A stretch of DNA of 20,392 nucleotides from an uncultured Verrucomicrobiales bacterium (GTDB taxonomy: Bacteria > Verrucomicrobiota > Verrucomicrobiia > Verrucomicrobiales > Akkermansiaceae): contig CALFTQ010000097.1 in assembly GCA_937916135.1 (NCBI GenBank), forward strand, positions 1-20,392, given 5' to 3'. The notes under the pieces are model-generated. The model was not told the DNA's origin, did not search any database, and saw only the letters and a program-made list of their open reading frames with translations. Shown here piece after piece: positions 7,236-14,564 of this stretch; the first letter of the stretch is position 1, and each line of letters starts with the position of its first letter. The translations under genes and the position numbers were made by a program.

Positions 7236-8147
7236 TCAGCACCGCGGATTTAAACAATAATGGTCAAGCAACTGACGCATGCGTTCCGAATCCGCCCGTT
7301 GCACGGGAGTCCGGCCGCAGATATCTTCGTGCTCCGGATTCGCACCGGCCTCCAGCAGCAGTTTCGCGCATTCCATCGAATCATGAGCCGCCGCATGATC
7401 CAGCGGGGTCCAGTCATCGTATTCCAACTCGGTATCCGCGCCGCATTCCTCCAGCAGATAGCGGGCAGATTCCACTTTATTGGCCGCACACGCCATGCAG
7501 AGCGCCTTGCCGTCGTTCGCCAGCAAATCAGCCCCGGCAGCCCTCAGCTCGCGCAGACACTCCACCTGCCCCGTTTCCGCAGCCCACACGGCAAGTGAAT
7601 CATATCCATCCGAAAAATCAGGCGAGACACCGGGCATCTGCAACACACGGCGCAAGAGTTCCGCCTCGCCCATGCAGCAGAGGTGGATAAGCAAGCGGCC
7701 ATCCTCGACCATCGGGTCAGCCCCGGCATCCAACAGAAGCTCCGTGGCTTCCGGCCAGCCGCTCAGCACAGCATCTGCCGCCAGGGTGTCACCCTCCCAG
7801 ATGAGTCGCAAATCAGGGTCGGCGCCTTTTTCGAGCGCACGGCTCATGGCTTCGGCATCATGCGCATCGTATGCAGCCAGCAGATGCTGATTCGCCGGCT
7901 CCAAACTATCCAGGTATGCCTGGTCCTCTACCGCACAGCTCGTGCCGAACGCTGTCACCCATTCCTCCTCCGTCTCCGGCAGGAGCGGCAGCTCAAACGG
8001 GCGCCCCAGCACAGCCGACGTCACCTCCATGAGCTCACGCTTCCGTTTATTCAGCTCACGATTCACCTGCAGCAACACCTGCATTCTGGACTTATCCTCT
8101 TCCACGTCCCCGGAATAGTAACCCAATTGGCCATTGTTGTAAAGCAT
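7236..8147 (-). CDS. Ankyrin-repeat protein
   Basis: A 303-aa protein starting MLYNNGQLGYYSGD. An N-terminal charged helix (about 17-45) is followed from about residue 87 by roughly six ankyrin repeats. Clear units include ATELLLDAGADP, CLRELRAAGADLLAND, SARYLLEECGADTELEYDDWTP and CAKLLLEAGANPEHEDICGRTP. No signal peptide or enzyme domain is seen, so it is likely a cytoplasmic protein-binding scaffold with unknown partner. An open frame continues to 8864, but that part is antisense to manC and is discarded. The ATG at 8147 sits in the 70-bp divergent spacer. GAGAG just upstream is a weak ribosome-binding candidate. No clear promoter was found. Confidence 0.8.
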   Translation of the reverse strand: MLYNNGQLGYYSGDVEEDKSRMQVLLQVNRELNKRKRELMEVTSAVLGRPFELPLLPETEEEWVTAFGTSCAVEDQAYLDSLEPANQHLLAAYDAHDAEAMSRALEKGADPDLRLIWEGDTLAADAVLSGWPEATELLLDAGADPMVEDGRLLIHLCCMGEAELLRRVLQMPGVSPDFSDGYDSLAVWAAETGQVECLRELRAAGADLLANDGKALCMACAANKVESARYLLEECGADTELEYDDWTPLDHAAAHDSMECAKLLLEAGANPEHEDICGRTPVQRADSERMRQLLDHYCLNPRC

Positions 8148-8180
8148 CTTACTCTCGCGCGCCGAAATTGCTTTCCGGGC

Positions 8181-8209
8181 TTGACCGCGCCGGAGGCGCG
8201 CGGTATACT
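8181..8209 (+). promoter_or_regulatory. Promoter of manC with a palindrome in its spacer
   Basis: TTGACC (8181-8186) and TATACT (8204-8209) are separated by exactly 17 nt. The spacer contains the perfect dyad CGCGCC-GGA-GGCGCG (about 8186-8200), which could be an operator or simply a DNA hairpin. The ATG at 8217 follows the -10 by 7 nt, so transcription should begin at the start codon (leaderless mRNA). Confidence 0.75.
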
Positions 8210-8216
8210 CGGTGGC

Positions 8217-9278
8217 ATGAGTAATTATGCGCTGATTCTCGCCGGTGGCAGCGGCACGCGATTCTGGCCGCTTTCCCGCAATGCCAAACCCAAGCAGCTT
8301 CTCGATTTGTTCGGCAGCGGCACCATGCTGCGCCAGGCCATCGACCGCGTGAAGGGGCTGGTGCCGGCAGAAAACATCTTCATTCTCACCAACCACCTGC
8401 AGGAGGCCGAGGTGCGCCGCCAGGCCGCCGAGCTGCCCGCAGCAAACATCGTGGCCGAGCCCGCCCGCCGCGACACCGCACCCGCCGTGGCTCTGGGTGT
8501 GGGGCTCATTGCCGCCCGCGACCCGCAGGCCAACATGATCATCATCCCCAGCGATTCGCTCATCCTGGACGATAACGCCTTCCGCGCACTGGCGGAGGAT
8601 GCGCTCGCCCTGGCCGGGCGCGAAGCCGCGCTCATCACCATCGGCATCAAACCCACCTGGGCCTGCCCCAGCTATGGCTACATCGAGCGCGCCGGCAAGC
8701 TGGAGGATGCCACCCTCACCCACAATTGCTATGAAGTGGTGCGTTTCCGCGAAAAGCCGGATGCCGCCACCGCCGCCGAATACCTGGCCAGCGGCAATTT
8801 CTCGTGGAATGCCGGCATGTTCATCTGGAATGTGGCCCACGTGCGCAGCCAGCTGGCCGCCCACAGCCCAGAGCTCGCCGGATTCATCGACCGCCTGACT
8901 GCGGCCACTGACTTACCCGCATTCATCGGCAGCGAGTTCCCGCAGCTCACCCCCATTTCCATTGACTTTGCGCTGCTGGAGAAAGCCGACCGCGTGCTCA
9001 ACTTCGAAGCCACTTTCGACTGGGACGACGTGGGTTCCTGGATTTCCGTGGGCAAGTACCTGCCGCAGCAGGAGGGCGGCAACGTGAGCAACAGCCCGCT
9101 GAGCCAGGTGCAGGCCGGCAACAATATCGTGTTCACCGATTCCGGCAAACGCGTGGCCCTGGTGGGCGTGGATGACCTCATTGTGGTGGACACCGGCGAT
9201 GCCCTGCTCGTAGCCCGCCGCTCTGAGGCCGATAAGATTAAGAACATCGTCTCCGGCCTGCCGGAAAACCTGGTCTGA
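8217..9278 (+). CDS. manC: Mannose-1-phosphate guanylyltransferase
   Basis: This 353-aa protein makes GDP-mannose from mannose-1-phosphate and GTP, feeding surface polysaccharide and glycoprotein sugars. The signature GGSGTRFWPLSR is at residues 10-21, followed by KPKQLLDLFG and an AEPARRDTAPA block. IIPSDSLI occupies the place of the metal-binding PSDH region, with Ser instead of His. SYGYIE, FREKPD, WNAGMFIW and FDWDDVGSW (about 267-275) follow. These are typical of the ManC/RfbM nucleotidyltransferases. The length fits the single-domain form without the C-terminal isomerase domain. The ATG at 8217 is chosen from family alignment; the open frame extends upstream to 7683 antisense to the ankyrin gene. 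Its stop codon overlaps the next gene's start. Confidence 0.9.
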   Translation: MSNYALILAGGSGTRFWPLSRNAKPKQLLDLFGSGTMLRQAIDRVKGLVPAENIFILTNHLQEAEVRRQAAELPAANIVAEPARRDTAPAVALGVGLIAARDPQANMIIIPSDSLILDDNAFRALAEDALALAGREAALITIGIKPTWACPSYGYIERAGKLEDATLTHNCYEVVRFREKPDAATAAEYLASGNFSWNAGMFIWNVAHVRSQLAAHSPELAGFIDRLTAATDLPAFIGSEFPQLTPISIDFALLEKADRVLNFEATFDWDDVGSWISVGKYLPQQEGGNVSNSPLSQVQAGNNIVFTDSGKRVALVGVDDLIVVDTGDALLVARRSEADKIKNIVSGLPENLV

Positions 9279-9712
9279 TGCACCCTGCCCTCGGCATAGA
9301 TTACGGAGAAGCCCGCATCGGCATTGCGGCCACGGATGCCTGCGGCATCCTCGCGCACCCGGTGGAGAGCATCCACCTGCAACGCACCGAGCCGCTGGAG
9401 CGTATCGCCTCACTGGTGGCTGAGCGCGGCATCCGCACCCTGGTGCTGGGGCTTCCCCTCCGAATGGATGGCACCGAAGGCACAGCCTGCGCCAAGGTGC
9501 GCTCCTTCGGCGACAAACTGCACGCCCGCCTGCCCCAGCTCCCCCTCATCTATGTGGATGAATACCTGACCACCACCGTGGCCCAGGAAAAACTGCACCA
9601 GGCCGGCAAAAAGGCGAAGAATTTCCGCCCCATCATCGACCAGGCCGCCGCCGTGGAAATCCTCAACAACTGGCTGGATAGCACCTCCACCGAACTTCCC
9701 TACCCCGATTAA
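9278..9712 (+). CDS. ruvX: RuvX/YqgF-family putative Holliday-junction resolvase / pre-16S rRNA nuclease
   Basis: This 144-aa protein has the usual family length. It has the RNase H-like fold motifs of YqgF: LGIDYGEARIGIA at residues 5-17 with the catalytic Asp8, LVLGLPLRMDGTEG (about 55-68), YVDEYLTT (Asp94-Glu95) and IIDQAAAVEILNNWL near the end with a third acidic site. The family is proposed to trim the 5' end of 16S rRNA precursor and was earlier called a Holliday-junction resolvase. Its ATG shares the A of the manC stop (TGATG), so translation is probably coupled to manC, although the two functions are unrelated. Confidence 0.9.
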   Translation: MHPALGIDYGEARIGIAATDACGILAHPVESIHLQRTEPLERIASLVAERGIRTLVLGLPLRMDGTEGTACAKVRSFGDKLHARLPQLPLIYVDEYLTTTVAQEKLHQAGKKAKNFRPIIDQAAAVEILNNWLDSTSTELPYPD

Positions 9713-9739
9713 TGGGGTAAAATCAGCCATTTCCACCAA

Positions 9740-9765
9740 AACTTTGCCATAAAAATGGCAAAGTT
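9740..9765 (+). terminator. Hairpin after ruvX, possible terminator
   Basis: A perfect 10-bp stem, AACTTTGCCA with TGGCAAAGTT, surrounds a 6-nt A-rich loop. It is 27 nt after the ruvX stop. No T-run follows on either strand, so it may be an inefficient terminator, an RNA-stability hairpin or an operator just upstream of the next promoter. Confidence 0.4.
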
Positions 9766-9767
9766 GC

Positions 9768-9796
9768 TTGCAAACAGTTGGCCGGAGTGCTACAAT
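9768..9796 (+). promoter_or_regulatory. Promoter of the acetyl-CoA synthetase gene
   Basis: TTGCAA (9768-9773) and TACAAT (9791-9796) are separated by exactly 17 nt. The predicted leader of about 52 nt ends in an A/C-rich, unstructured stretch (ATAACAACAACAACC) before the ATG, with no Shine-Dalgarno sequence. Confidence 0.75.
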
Positions 9797-9855
9797 CCTC
9801 TGCGGAGCCGTGTATACAGGTTCTTCAATTTTTCAACCAAATAACAACAACAACC

Positions 9856-11937
9856 ATGTCACTCGAAACATTCTTCAATCCGAAGAGCATTGCAGTCGTC
9901 GGTGTATCCGCCGACCCCACGAAGCTGGGCGCCGTTGTATTCAACAACATCATCTCCGCTGATTACAAGGGCAAGCTTTACGGCATCAACCCCAAGATGG
10001 CTGGCCAGGAACTCTGCGGCAAACCCTGCTACGCCAGCGTGGACGCCCTGCCTGAACCCATGGACCTGGTCGTTATCCTCGTTCCCGCCCGCTTCACTGA
10101 GGCCGTAATTGACGCCTGCATCGTGAACGGCACCAAGAACATCTCCATCATCACCGCCGGTTTTGCCGAAGTGGGTGAGAAGGAGCTCGAGAAGCGCATT
10201 GCCCAGAAGTGCCTGGACAACGGCATCAACCTGCTGGGCCCGAACTGCCTCGGCCACATCTCCACCTTCGACAACGTGAACGCCTCCTTCGCCGATGGTT
10301 TCCCCGCCCGCGGTAACGTGGCCTTCATTTCCCAGTCCGGTGCCTACTGCTCCGCCATCATGGACTGGGCCGCCGGCAAGGGCATCGGCTTCTCCCACTT
10401 CATCTCCATCGGTAACAAGGCCGTGATGGGTGAGGACGCCCTGCTCGCCGCCCTGAAGGACGACCCCAACACCAACGCCTTCGTGTTCTACCTGGAATCC
10501 CTGAAGAACGGTAAGGAATTCCTCAAGGTGATTAAGGAAGTTTCCGACACCAAGCCCTGCGTAATCATGGAGCCCGGCAAGAGCGCCAAGGCCCAGGCCG
10601 CTTCCCTTTCCCACACCGGCTCTCTGGCTCCGAACTACCGCGTGCTCGAGATGGCCCTGCAGGGTGCCGGCGCCATCCAGGCTTACAACGACCGCGAGCT
10701 CTTCGGCCTGCTTGAGGTGCTGCAGTACTGCAACCACAACCAGTTCGACGGCCAGGTGGCCGTGCTGACCAACGCCGGTGGCGTGGGCGTGCTCACCTCC
10801 GACCTCTGCGAAGAAGCCGGGCTCGACCTGGCCCGCCCGAGCGAGAAGACCATCGAGGCTCTGCGCGCCGTGCTTACCCCCGAGGCTTCCCTGGGCAACC
10901 CTATCGACGTGGTGGGCGACGCCAAGGCCGACCGCTACGAGGCCGCCCTCAAGGTGCTCTGCGAGAGCGGTGAGTACAAGAACATCCTCGTGCTCCTCAC
11001 CCCGCAGCGCGTGACCGATTGCCCCGGCACCGCCGAAGCCGTCATCAAGCTGGCTCCCCAGTACCCCAACGTGAACATCTACTGCTCCTTCGTGGGTGGC
11101 GCCCGTGTGGACGAGGGCCGCGTGCTGCTCGACAAGGCCAAGATTCTCAACTACGAGTACCCGGCCGACATCGTGCGCCTGCTCGGTCTGCTGAAGGCCC
11201 AGATGGCTTTCCGCGGCAAGAAGCTGGCCACCTGCGAGACCGGCGAAGTACCCGCCGAAATCAAGGCTGCTGTGACCGCCGCCAAGGAAGCCGGTCTGGC
11301 CTCCCTGCCCCAGGACACCGTGAACATGCTCATGGACCACTACGGCATCGATTACCCGAAGTGCGGCAACTTCACTGATAAGGAAGAAGCCTTGGCCTTC
11401 TGCAAGACCATCTTCCCGAACGCCGTGGTACTCAAGCTCTCCGCTCCCGATGCTCTGCACAAGACCGAAATGAAGGGTATCTACCTCAACATCAATGATG
11501 AGGCTTCCTTCACCGAGGCCTGGGAAGGCCTGTGGGGCTCCATCACCAAGTTCAACCTGAAGGGCGCTTCCGTGCTCATCCAGGAGATGATTACCAAGGC
11601 CACCGAAACCATCATCGGTGTGAACAGCGACAAGAACTTCGGCCGCGTCATGGTGTTCGGCACCGGCGGTATCTACACCGAAGTGATGCGCGACACCACC
11701 ATGCGCATCCTGCCAGCCGATGACTTCACCGACATGATCAAGGAGACCAAGGTCGGCACCATCCTCAACGGTGTGCGCGGCGAGGCTCCCAAGGCTGTGG
11801 GCCCGCTGGCCGACACCCTGGCCAAGGTGCAGAAGCTCGTGCTCGAGATTCCCGAAATCACCGCTATCGACGGCAACCCGGTGCTCGTCACCGCCGACCG
11901 CGCCGTGGTGGTGGACTTCAAGATGATTCTCAAGTAA
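9856..11937 (+). CDS. acd: Acetate-CoA ligase (ADP-forming), fused alpha-beta
   Basis: This 693-aa protein converts acetyl-CoA, ADP and phosphate to acetate, CoA and ATP, an energy-saving step in acetate-producing fermenters. The N-terminus has the CoA-binding Rossmann domain (FNPKSIAVVGVSADPTKLG). A succinyl-CoA synthetase-like alpha region includes LLGPNCLG and AFISQSGA. The phosphohistidine site is SLSHTGSLA (about His253). The C-terminal third is an ATP-grasp domain (AVVLKLSAPDALHKTE, VLIQEMI, VMVFGTGGIYTEVMRD, AIDGNPV). Alpha and beta parts are fused in one chain, unlike the two-subunit archaeal enzymes. The codon set is narrow (GCC, AAG, GGT, CTG), consistent with high expression, and it has a good promoter and a strong terminator. 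The ATG at 9856 is preferred over a TTG at 9778 that overlaps the promoter. Related acyl-CoAs may also be substrates. Confidence 0.92.
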   Translation: MSLETFFNPKSIAVVGVSADPTKLGAVVFNNIISADYKGKLYGINPKMAGQELCGKPCYASVDALPEPMDLVVILVPARFTEAVIDACIVNGTKNISIITAGFAEVGEKELEKRIAQKCLDNGINLLGPNCLGHISTFDNVNASFADGFPARGNVAFISQSGAYCSAIMDWAAGKGIGFSHFISIGNKAVMGEDALLAALKDDPNTNAFVFYLESLKNGKEFLKVIKEVSDTKPCVIMEPGKSAKAQAASLSHTGSLAPNYRVLEMALQGAGAIQAYNDRELFGLLEVLQYCNHNQFDGQVAVLTNAGGVGVLTSDLCEEAGLDLARPSEKTIEALRAVLTPEASLGNPIDVVGDAKADRYEAALKVLCESGEYKNILVLLTPQRVTDCPGTAEAVIKLAPQYPNVNIYCSFVGGARVDEGRVLLDKAKILNYEYPADIVRLLGLLKAQMAFRGKKLATCETGEVPAEIKAAVTAAKEAGLASLPQDTVNMLMDHYGIDYPKCGNFTDKEEALAFCKTIFPNAVVLKLSAPDALHKTEMKGIYLNINDEASFTEAWEGLWGSITKFNLKGASVLIQEMITKATETIIGVNSDKNFGRVMVFGTGGIYTEVMRDTTMRILPADDFTDMIKETKVGTILNGVRGEAPKAVGPLADTLAKVQKLVLEIPEITAIDGNPVLVTADRAVVVDFKMILK

Positions 11938-11960
11938 TCTTCCCTGAAATCCCATTCAGC

Positions 11961-11994
11961 AACACCCCCGCTTTCTCCGGAAAGCGGGGGTGTT
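11961..11994 (+). terminator. Strong intrinsic terminator of the acd gene
   Basis: A perfect 15-bp GC-rich stem (11961-11975 with 11980-11994, centred on CCCCCGC/GCGGGGG) has a TCCG tetraloop and is followed by TTGTATA. It lies 23 nt after the stop codon. The symmetric A/T flanks could also let it act on minus-strand transcripts from the nhaC side. Confidence 0.85.
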
Positions 11995-12051
11995 TGTATA
12001 CGTGACTGCCTCTAAGAATGAGAAGTTGTGATTCTCGGAGCCGGGTTTAAC

Positions 12052-12210
12052 TCACAGGAGCACCATGAGCCCCAACGCCGCGAGCACGGCAACGGCAGCC
12101 AGGGTCCAACCGAGCACAAAGCGGGGATGCCCACGCTCCAGCCACTCCTCATGCACGACCAGCGGCACACCGCAGCCGAAAAGCACGACAACAAGCAGGA
12201 ACTCCAGCAT
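12052..12210 (-). CDS. Small membrane protein encoded after nhaC (52 aa)
   Basis: An ORF of 52 codons begins MLEFLLVVVLFGCGVPLVVH and ends VLGWTLAAVAVLAALGLMVLL. It has two hydrophobic segments (about residues 2-18 and 31-52) joined by a charged loop (HEEWLERGHPR). Its ATG is 3 nt after the nhaC stop, and GAGGAG ending the nhaC coding sequence is a good Shine-Dalgarno 6 nt upstream. This is one of the few convincing ribosome-binding sites in the window. The tight linkage suggests a small partner or stabiliser of the antiporter. That is inference, and no family is recognised. Confidence 0.65.
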   Translation of the reverse strand: MLEFLLVVVLFGCGVPLVVHEEWLERGHPRFVLGWTLAAVAVLAALGLMVLL

Positions 12211-12213
12211 CGC

Positions 12214-13836
12214 TTACTCCTCAACCGCCTGCTTGCGGGTGAAATATCTCTTCAGGCCGAACAGCAGAACCAGCTGGCCCACAAAGGCCAGAGGAAACAC
12301 GATGAACCAGTTCTGCACGAAGCCGGCCAGCAGGAAAGCCACCAGCGAAATGCCCGAAACCAGCAGCACATAAGGCAACTGGGTGGAGACATGGCTCAGG
12401 TGGTCGCACTGCGCACCGGCACTGGACATGATGGTGGTATCCGAAATCGGGGAGCAGTGGTCGCCGGCCACGGCACCGGCCAGGCAGGCCGACATGCCGA
12501 TGAACATGAGCGGGCTGGTGGGGTCGAAAGTGCTCACCACAATGGGAATGAGGATGCCGAATGTGGCCCAGGAGGTGCCGGTGGAGAAGGCCAGCACACC
12601 AGCCACCACAAAGATGACCGCCGGCAGGAAGTTCACCAGCCCGGCGGCGCTGTGCTCCATGTGGAAGGCGATGAACTCGCGGGCTTCCAGAGCAGAGGTC
12701 ACGTTCTTCAGAGAGGTGGCCAGGGTAAGGATGAGGATGGCCGGCACCATGGCCACAAACCCCTCGGGGATGCAGCGCATAGCCGCACGGAAGCTCAGCA
12801 CTCCGCGCATGCGGTAGAATGCCACGACCAGCACCAGGGCAATGACAGCACCCCAGGGCAGACCCACCGTAGCATCGGTCGAGCTGAGTGCATCCGCAAA
12901 GGATTTACCTTCCAGAATGCCGCCCACATATACCAGGGCAAAGGTTTCAAGCGCAATCAGCAGCAGCACCGGCAGCACCAAATCCACCAGCTTGCCACGG
13001 CCGGGCGTGGTGTGCTCCAGCTCCTGCATGACCTGCTCCGGCACCACGGTGTGCACATCGCCGTTCTTGATGGCATTGCGTTCATAACGCGCCATGGGGC
13101 CGAAATCAAAGCGCATCAGCACCAGCATGACCACAAAACTGAGCATGAGCAGCGAATAGAAATTGTACGGAATGGCGTGAATGAACAGCTCCAGCCCGTT
13201 GTAACCGGTGCCGCTGGAGTACTGCGATACCGCCGCCGCCCAGCTCGAAATGGGCGCAATCATGCAAATGGGAGCCGCTGTGGCATCAATGATAAAGGCC
13301 AGCTTGGCGCGGGATACCCGCTTGGCATCCGTCACCGGCTTCATCACACTGCCCACAGCCAGGCAGTTGAAATAGTCATCGATGAAAATCAGCACCCCGA
13401 GCACAAAGGAAGCCAGCTGGCTGCCAATGCGGGATTTCACGTGGGTCTGCGCCCACTCGCCGAAAGCGCGGGCGGCGCCGGTTTTGTTAATCATGCAGAC
13501 GAAAGCGCCGAGAATCACCAGGAAGATGAACACGCCGGTGGTATCCTTCATGCCGGCCATGAGCCCCTTGTTGACCACAAAATCCACCGTATCGAAGAAT
13601 GAAAACTGGGTCACAAAGCAGGCGCCCAGCACAATACCGGCAAACAGGGAGGAATACACCTCCTTGGAAATCAGCGCCAGCACGATGGCCAATATAGCCG
13701 GAGCCAGAGCCCAGAAGGTGCCGCAAAAGGAGGATTTCTGCACCACTTCCGCCTCCGCCGCAGCAAAACTCTGCGAGGCGAACATCAAAACAGCGACCAG
13801 GAGCAGGGAGAGGAGATTCTTCAATGTATTCCGCAT
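12214..13836 (-). CDS. nhaC: NhaC-family Na+/H+ antiporter-like transporter
   Basis: This 540-aa polytopic membrane protein has about a dozen hydrophobic helices. Family features include LIFIDDYFNCLAVGSVMKPV (the conserved DDY-N region) with SRAKLAFIIDATAAPICMIAPISSWAA. Near the C-terminus FSTGTSWATFGILIPIV is followed by AGDHCSPISDTTIMSSAGA, then DHLSHVSTQLPY, the signature of NhaC-type carriers. Members exchange Na+ for H+ or couple H+/Na+ to organic anions such as malate and lactate, so the substrate is uncertain. The first 30 residues look like a cleavable signal peptide (LLSLLLVAVLMFASQSFAAAEAE), unusual for a transporter but seen in related long NhaC proteins. AAAGAG before the ATG is a weak ribosome-binding site. 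A 52-aa membrane protein follows immediately. Confidence 0.88.
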   Translation of the reverse strand: MRNTLKNLLSLLLVAVLMFASQSFAAAEAEVVQKSSFCGTFWALAPAILAIVLALISKEVYSSLFAGIVLGACFVTQFSFFDTVDFVVNKGLMAGMKDTTGVFIFLVILGAFVCMINKTGAARAFGEWAQTHVKSRIGSQLASFVLGVLIFIDDYFNCLAVGSVMKPVTDAKRVSRAKLAFIIDATAAPICMIAPISSWAAAVSQYSSGTGYNGLELFIHAIPYNFYSLLMLSFVVMLVLMRFDFGPMARYERNAIKNGDVHTVVPEQVMQELEHTTPGRGKLVDLVLPVLLLIALETFALVYVGGILEGKSFADALSSTDATVGLPWGAVIALVLVVAFYRMRGVLSFRAAMRCIPEGFVAMVPAILILTLATSLKNVTSALEAREFIAFHMEHSAAGLVNFLPAVIFVVAGVLAFSTGTSWATFGILIPIVVSTFDPTSPLMFIGMSACLAGAVAGDHCSPISDTTIMSSAGAQCDHLSHVSTQLPYVLLVSGISLVAFLLAGFVQNWFIVFPLAFVGQLVLLFGLKRYFTRKQAVEE

Positions 13837-13860
13837 TTCTCTTTCAGTAGGTTGCGTCTG

Positions 13861-13889
13861 AACTTAACATAAAACACATAGCGTGTCAA
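13861..13889 (-). promoter_or_regulatory. Putative promoter of nhaC
   Basis: On the minus strand a consensus TTGACA (13884-13889) is followed after 17 nt by TAAGTT (13861-13866), a mediocre -10. The leader to the ATG at 13836 would be about 20 nt. Confidence 0.5.
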
Positions 13890-13972
13890 CATTATTGATA
13901 ACAGTCAACGCAATACAGGTCGCCCGCCGTGCATTTACGTAAGGCGCACGCTTCTTGCTCCGGCAATCAAAA

Positions 13973-13998
13973 GAACGATAAATTGATATTTGTCGTTC
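13973..13998. repeat. 11-bp hairpin in the nhaC-trpL spacer
   Basis: GAACGATAAAT and ATTTGTCGTTC form an 11-bp stem (one G-U pair in RNA) around the loop TGAT. It lies just left of the heptamer-bounded element. No T-run follows, so it is not an obvious terminator. Confidence 0.5.
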
Positions 13999-14006
13999 CG
14001 ACAAAA

Positions 14007-14148
14007 GTACGAAGTACGAGGTGGGAGGTACGAAGTGAAAGTTCCGCGAGCCTTGCGGCTCGCCATTTGTTATCAATAGAAAACACCTGCAGGCGCAGCC
14101 TGCCTGACTTTATACTTCGCACTTCCCACCTCGTACCTCATACTTCTG
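14007..14148. repeat. Palindromic element bounded by inverted heptamer arrays
   Basis: The left arm (14007-14041) is five tandem 7-mers: GTACGAA, GTACGAG, GTGGGAG, GTACGAA, GTGAAAG. The right arm (14107-14148) is six 7-mers in inverse orientation (ACTTTAT, ACTTCGC, ACTTCCC, ACCTCGT, ACCTCAT, ACTTCTG). The arms match as an imperfect inverted repeat of about 37 bp. The 65-bp core holds two hairpins, GCGAGCC-TTGC-GGCTCGC and GCAGGC-GCA-GCCTGC. No ORF is visible. In the rest of this gene-free stretch (13837-14269) I see only the nhaC promoter and a small hairpin; 14149-14269 holds nothing I recognise. Confidence 0.7.
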
Positions 14149-14269
14149 CATATTCCCATTTATCGAGCAGAGTGGGAGCTTCATGCAAAATGATGCTGCT
14201 ATTTCTGTTCCTTACAAATCTTTGGGACACGCACGTGCGCCCGCACAACTAATTGGTAGCAATTTCAGC

Positions 14270-14298
14270 TTGACAAGGCGAGGAAACAAGCGCAAACT
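14270..14298 (+). promoter_or_regulatory. Putative promoter of the trpL-trpB transcript
   Basis: A consensus TTGACA (14270-14275) is followed after 17 nt by CAAACT (14293-14298), a weak -10. Transcription from here would start around 14305, six bases before the leader ATG. An upstream promoter cannot be excluded. The inverted pair ACGCGTG (14299) and CACGCGT (14362) would be fully transcribed only from such a site. Confidence 0.4.
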
Positions 14299-14310
14299 AC
14301 GCGTGAGCAC

Positions 14311-14370
14311 ATGAGTATGGTTTCCCTCATCGCCCGTTGGTGGTGGCCCTTGCTGCAGGAACACGCGTAA
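14311..14370 (+). CDS. trpL: Tryptophan leader peptide (attenuator)
   Basis: A 19-codon ORF encodes MSMVSLIARWWWPLLQEHA with three consecutive Trp codons (14338-14346). It lies between a promoter candidate and an intrinsic terminator upstream of trpB. In ribosome-mediated attenuation, shortage of charged tRNA-Trp stalls the ribosome at such codons and lets an antiterminator form. The third Trp codon plus CCCTT (14344-14351) can pair with AAGGGACCCA (14369-14378) with a small bulge, a plausible 1:2 pause hairpin overlapping the control codons. The antiterminator pairing is not obvious by eye. Three tandem UGG codons in so short an ORF are very unlikely by chance. Confidence 0.85.
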   Translation: MSMVSLIARWWWPLLQEHA

Positions 14371-14417
14371 GGGACCCAGGAGCTATTGTGCCATTTCACA
14401 GCTAAAATCGAATGACC

Positions 14418-14447
14418 GGCCTGTCGAACTTACGACAGGCCTTTTTT
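14418..14447 (+). terminator. Attenuator terminator before trpB
   Basis: A perfect 9-bp stem, GGCCTGTCG with CGACAGGCC, has the 6-nt loop AACTTA and is followed directly by six T (14442-14447). It lies 47 nt after the leader-peptide stop and 117 nt before the trpB ATG, so it should control read-through into trpB. Confidence 0.9.
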
Positions 14448-14525
14448 GTACCCCCAACCCCACATTCACATAACAACATGAACAACACAAGCAACACTGA
14501 AAACACCACAAGTCACGGAAAAGCC

Positions 14526-14554
14526 TTGCACGAGCAGAGAAAATGCACTAATAT
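14526..14554 (+). promoter_or_regulatory. Possible second trpB promoter downstream of the attenuator
   Basis: TTGCAC (14526-14531) and TAATAT (14549-14554) are separated by exactly 17 nt, and the trpB ATG follows 10 nt later. If active it would give a nearly leaderless trpB mRNA that bypasses attenuation. Confidence 0.45.
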
Positions 14555-14564
14555 CCCCGCCGTC

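Noticed and set aside
8148..8864. N-terminal extension of the ankyrin-protein frame
   Set aside because: It is antisense to manC, which has unambiguous nucleotidyltransferase motifs. The start at 8147 falls in the divergent spacer.
9859..11955. 698-aa open frame antisense to the ADP-forming acetyl-CoA synthetase
   Set aside because: Composition is repetitive Gly/Val/His with no family features. It is a by-product of the strong codon bias of the sense gene.
12028..13602. 524-aa open frame antisense to nhaC, and similar shadows at 14466-15785 and 16562-17023
   Set aside because: These are hydrophilic His/Gln-rich shadows of membrane-protein or enzyme genes and show no motifs.
14007..14148. 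CRISPR-like array
   Set aside because: Units are only 7 nt, contiguous and diverged, with no spacers and no cas genes nearby.
14311..14370. TnaC-type (tryptophan-induced arrest) leader
   Set aside because: The gene downstream is biosynthetic trpB and the leader has tandem Trp codons followed by an intrinsic terminator, which fits attenuation rather than induced tryptophanase control.
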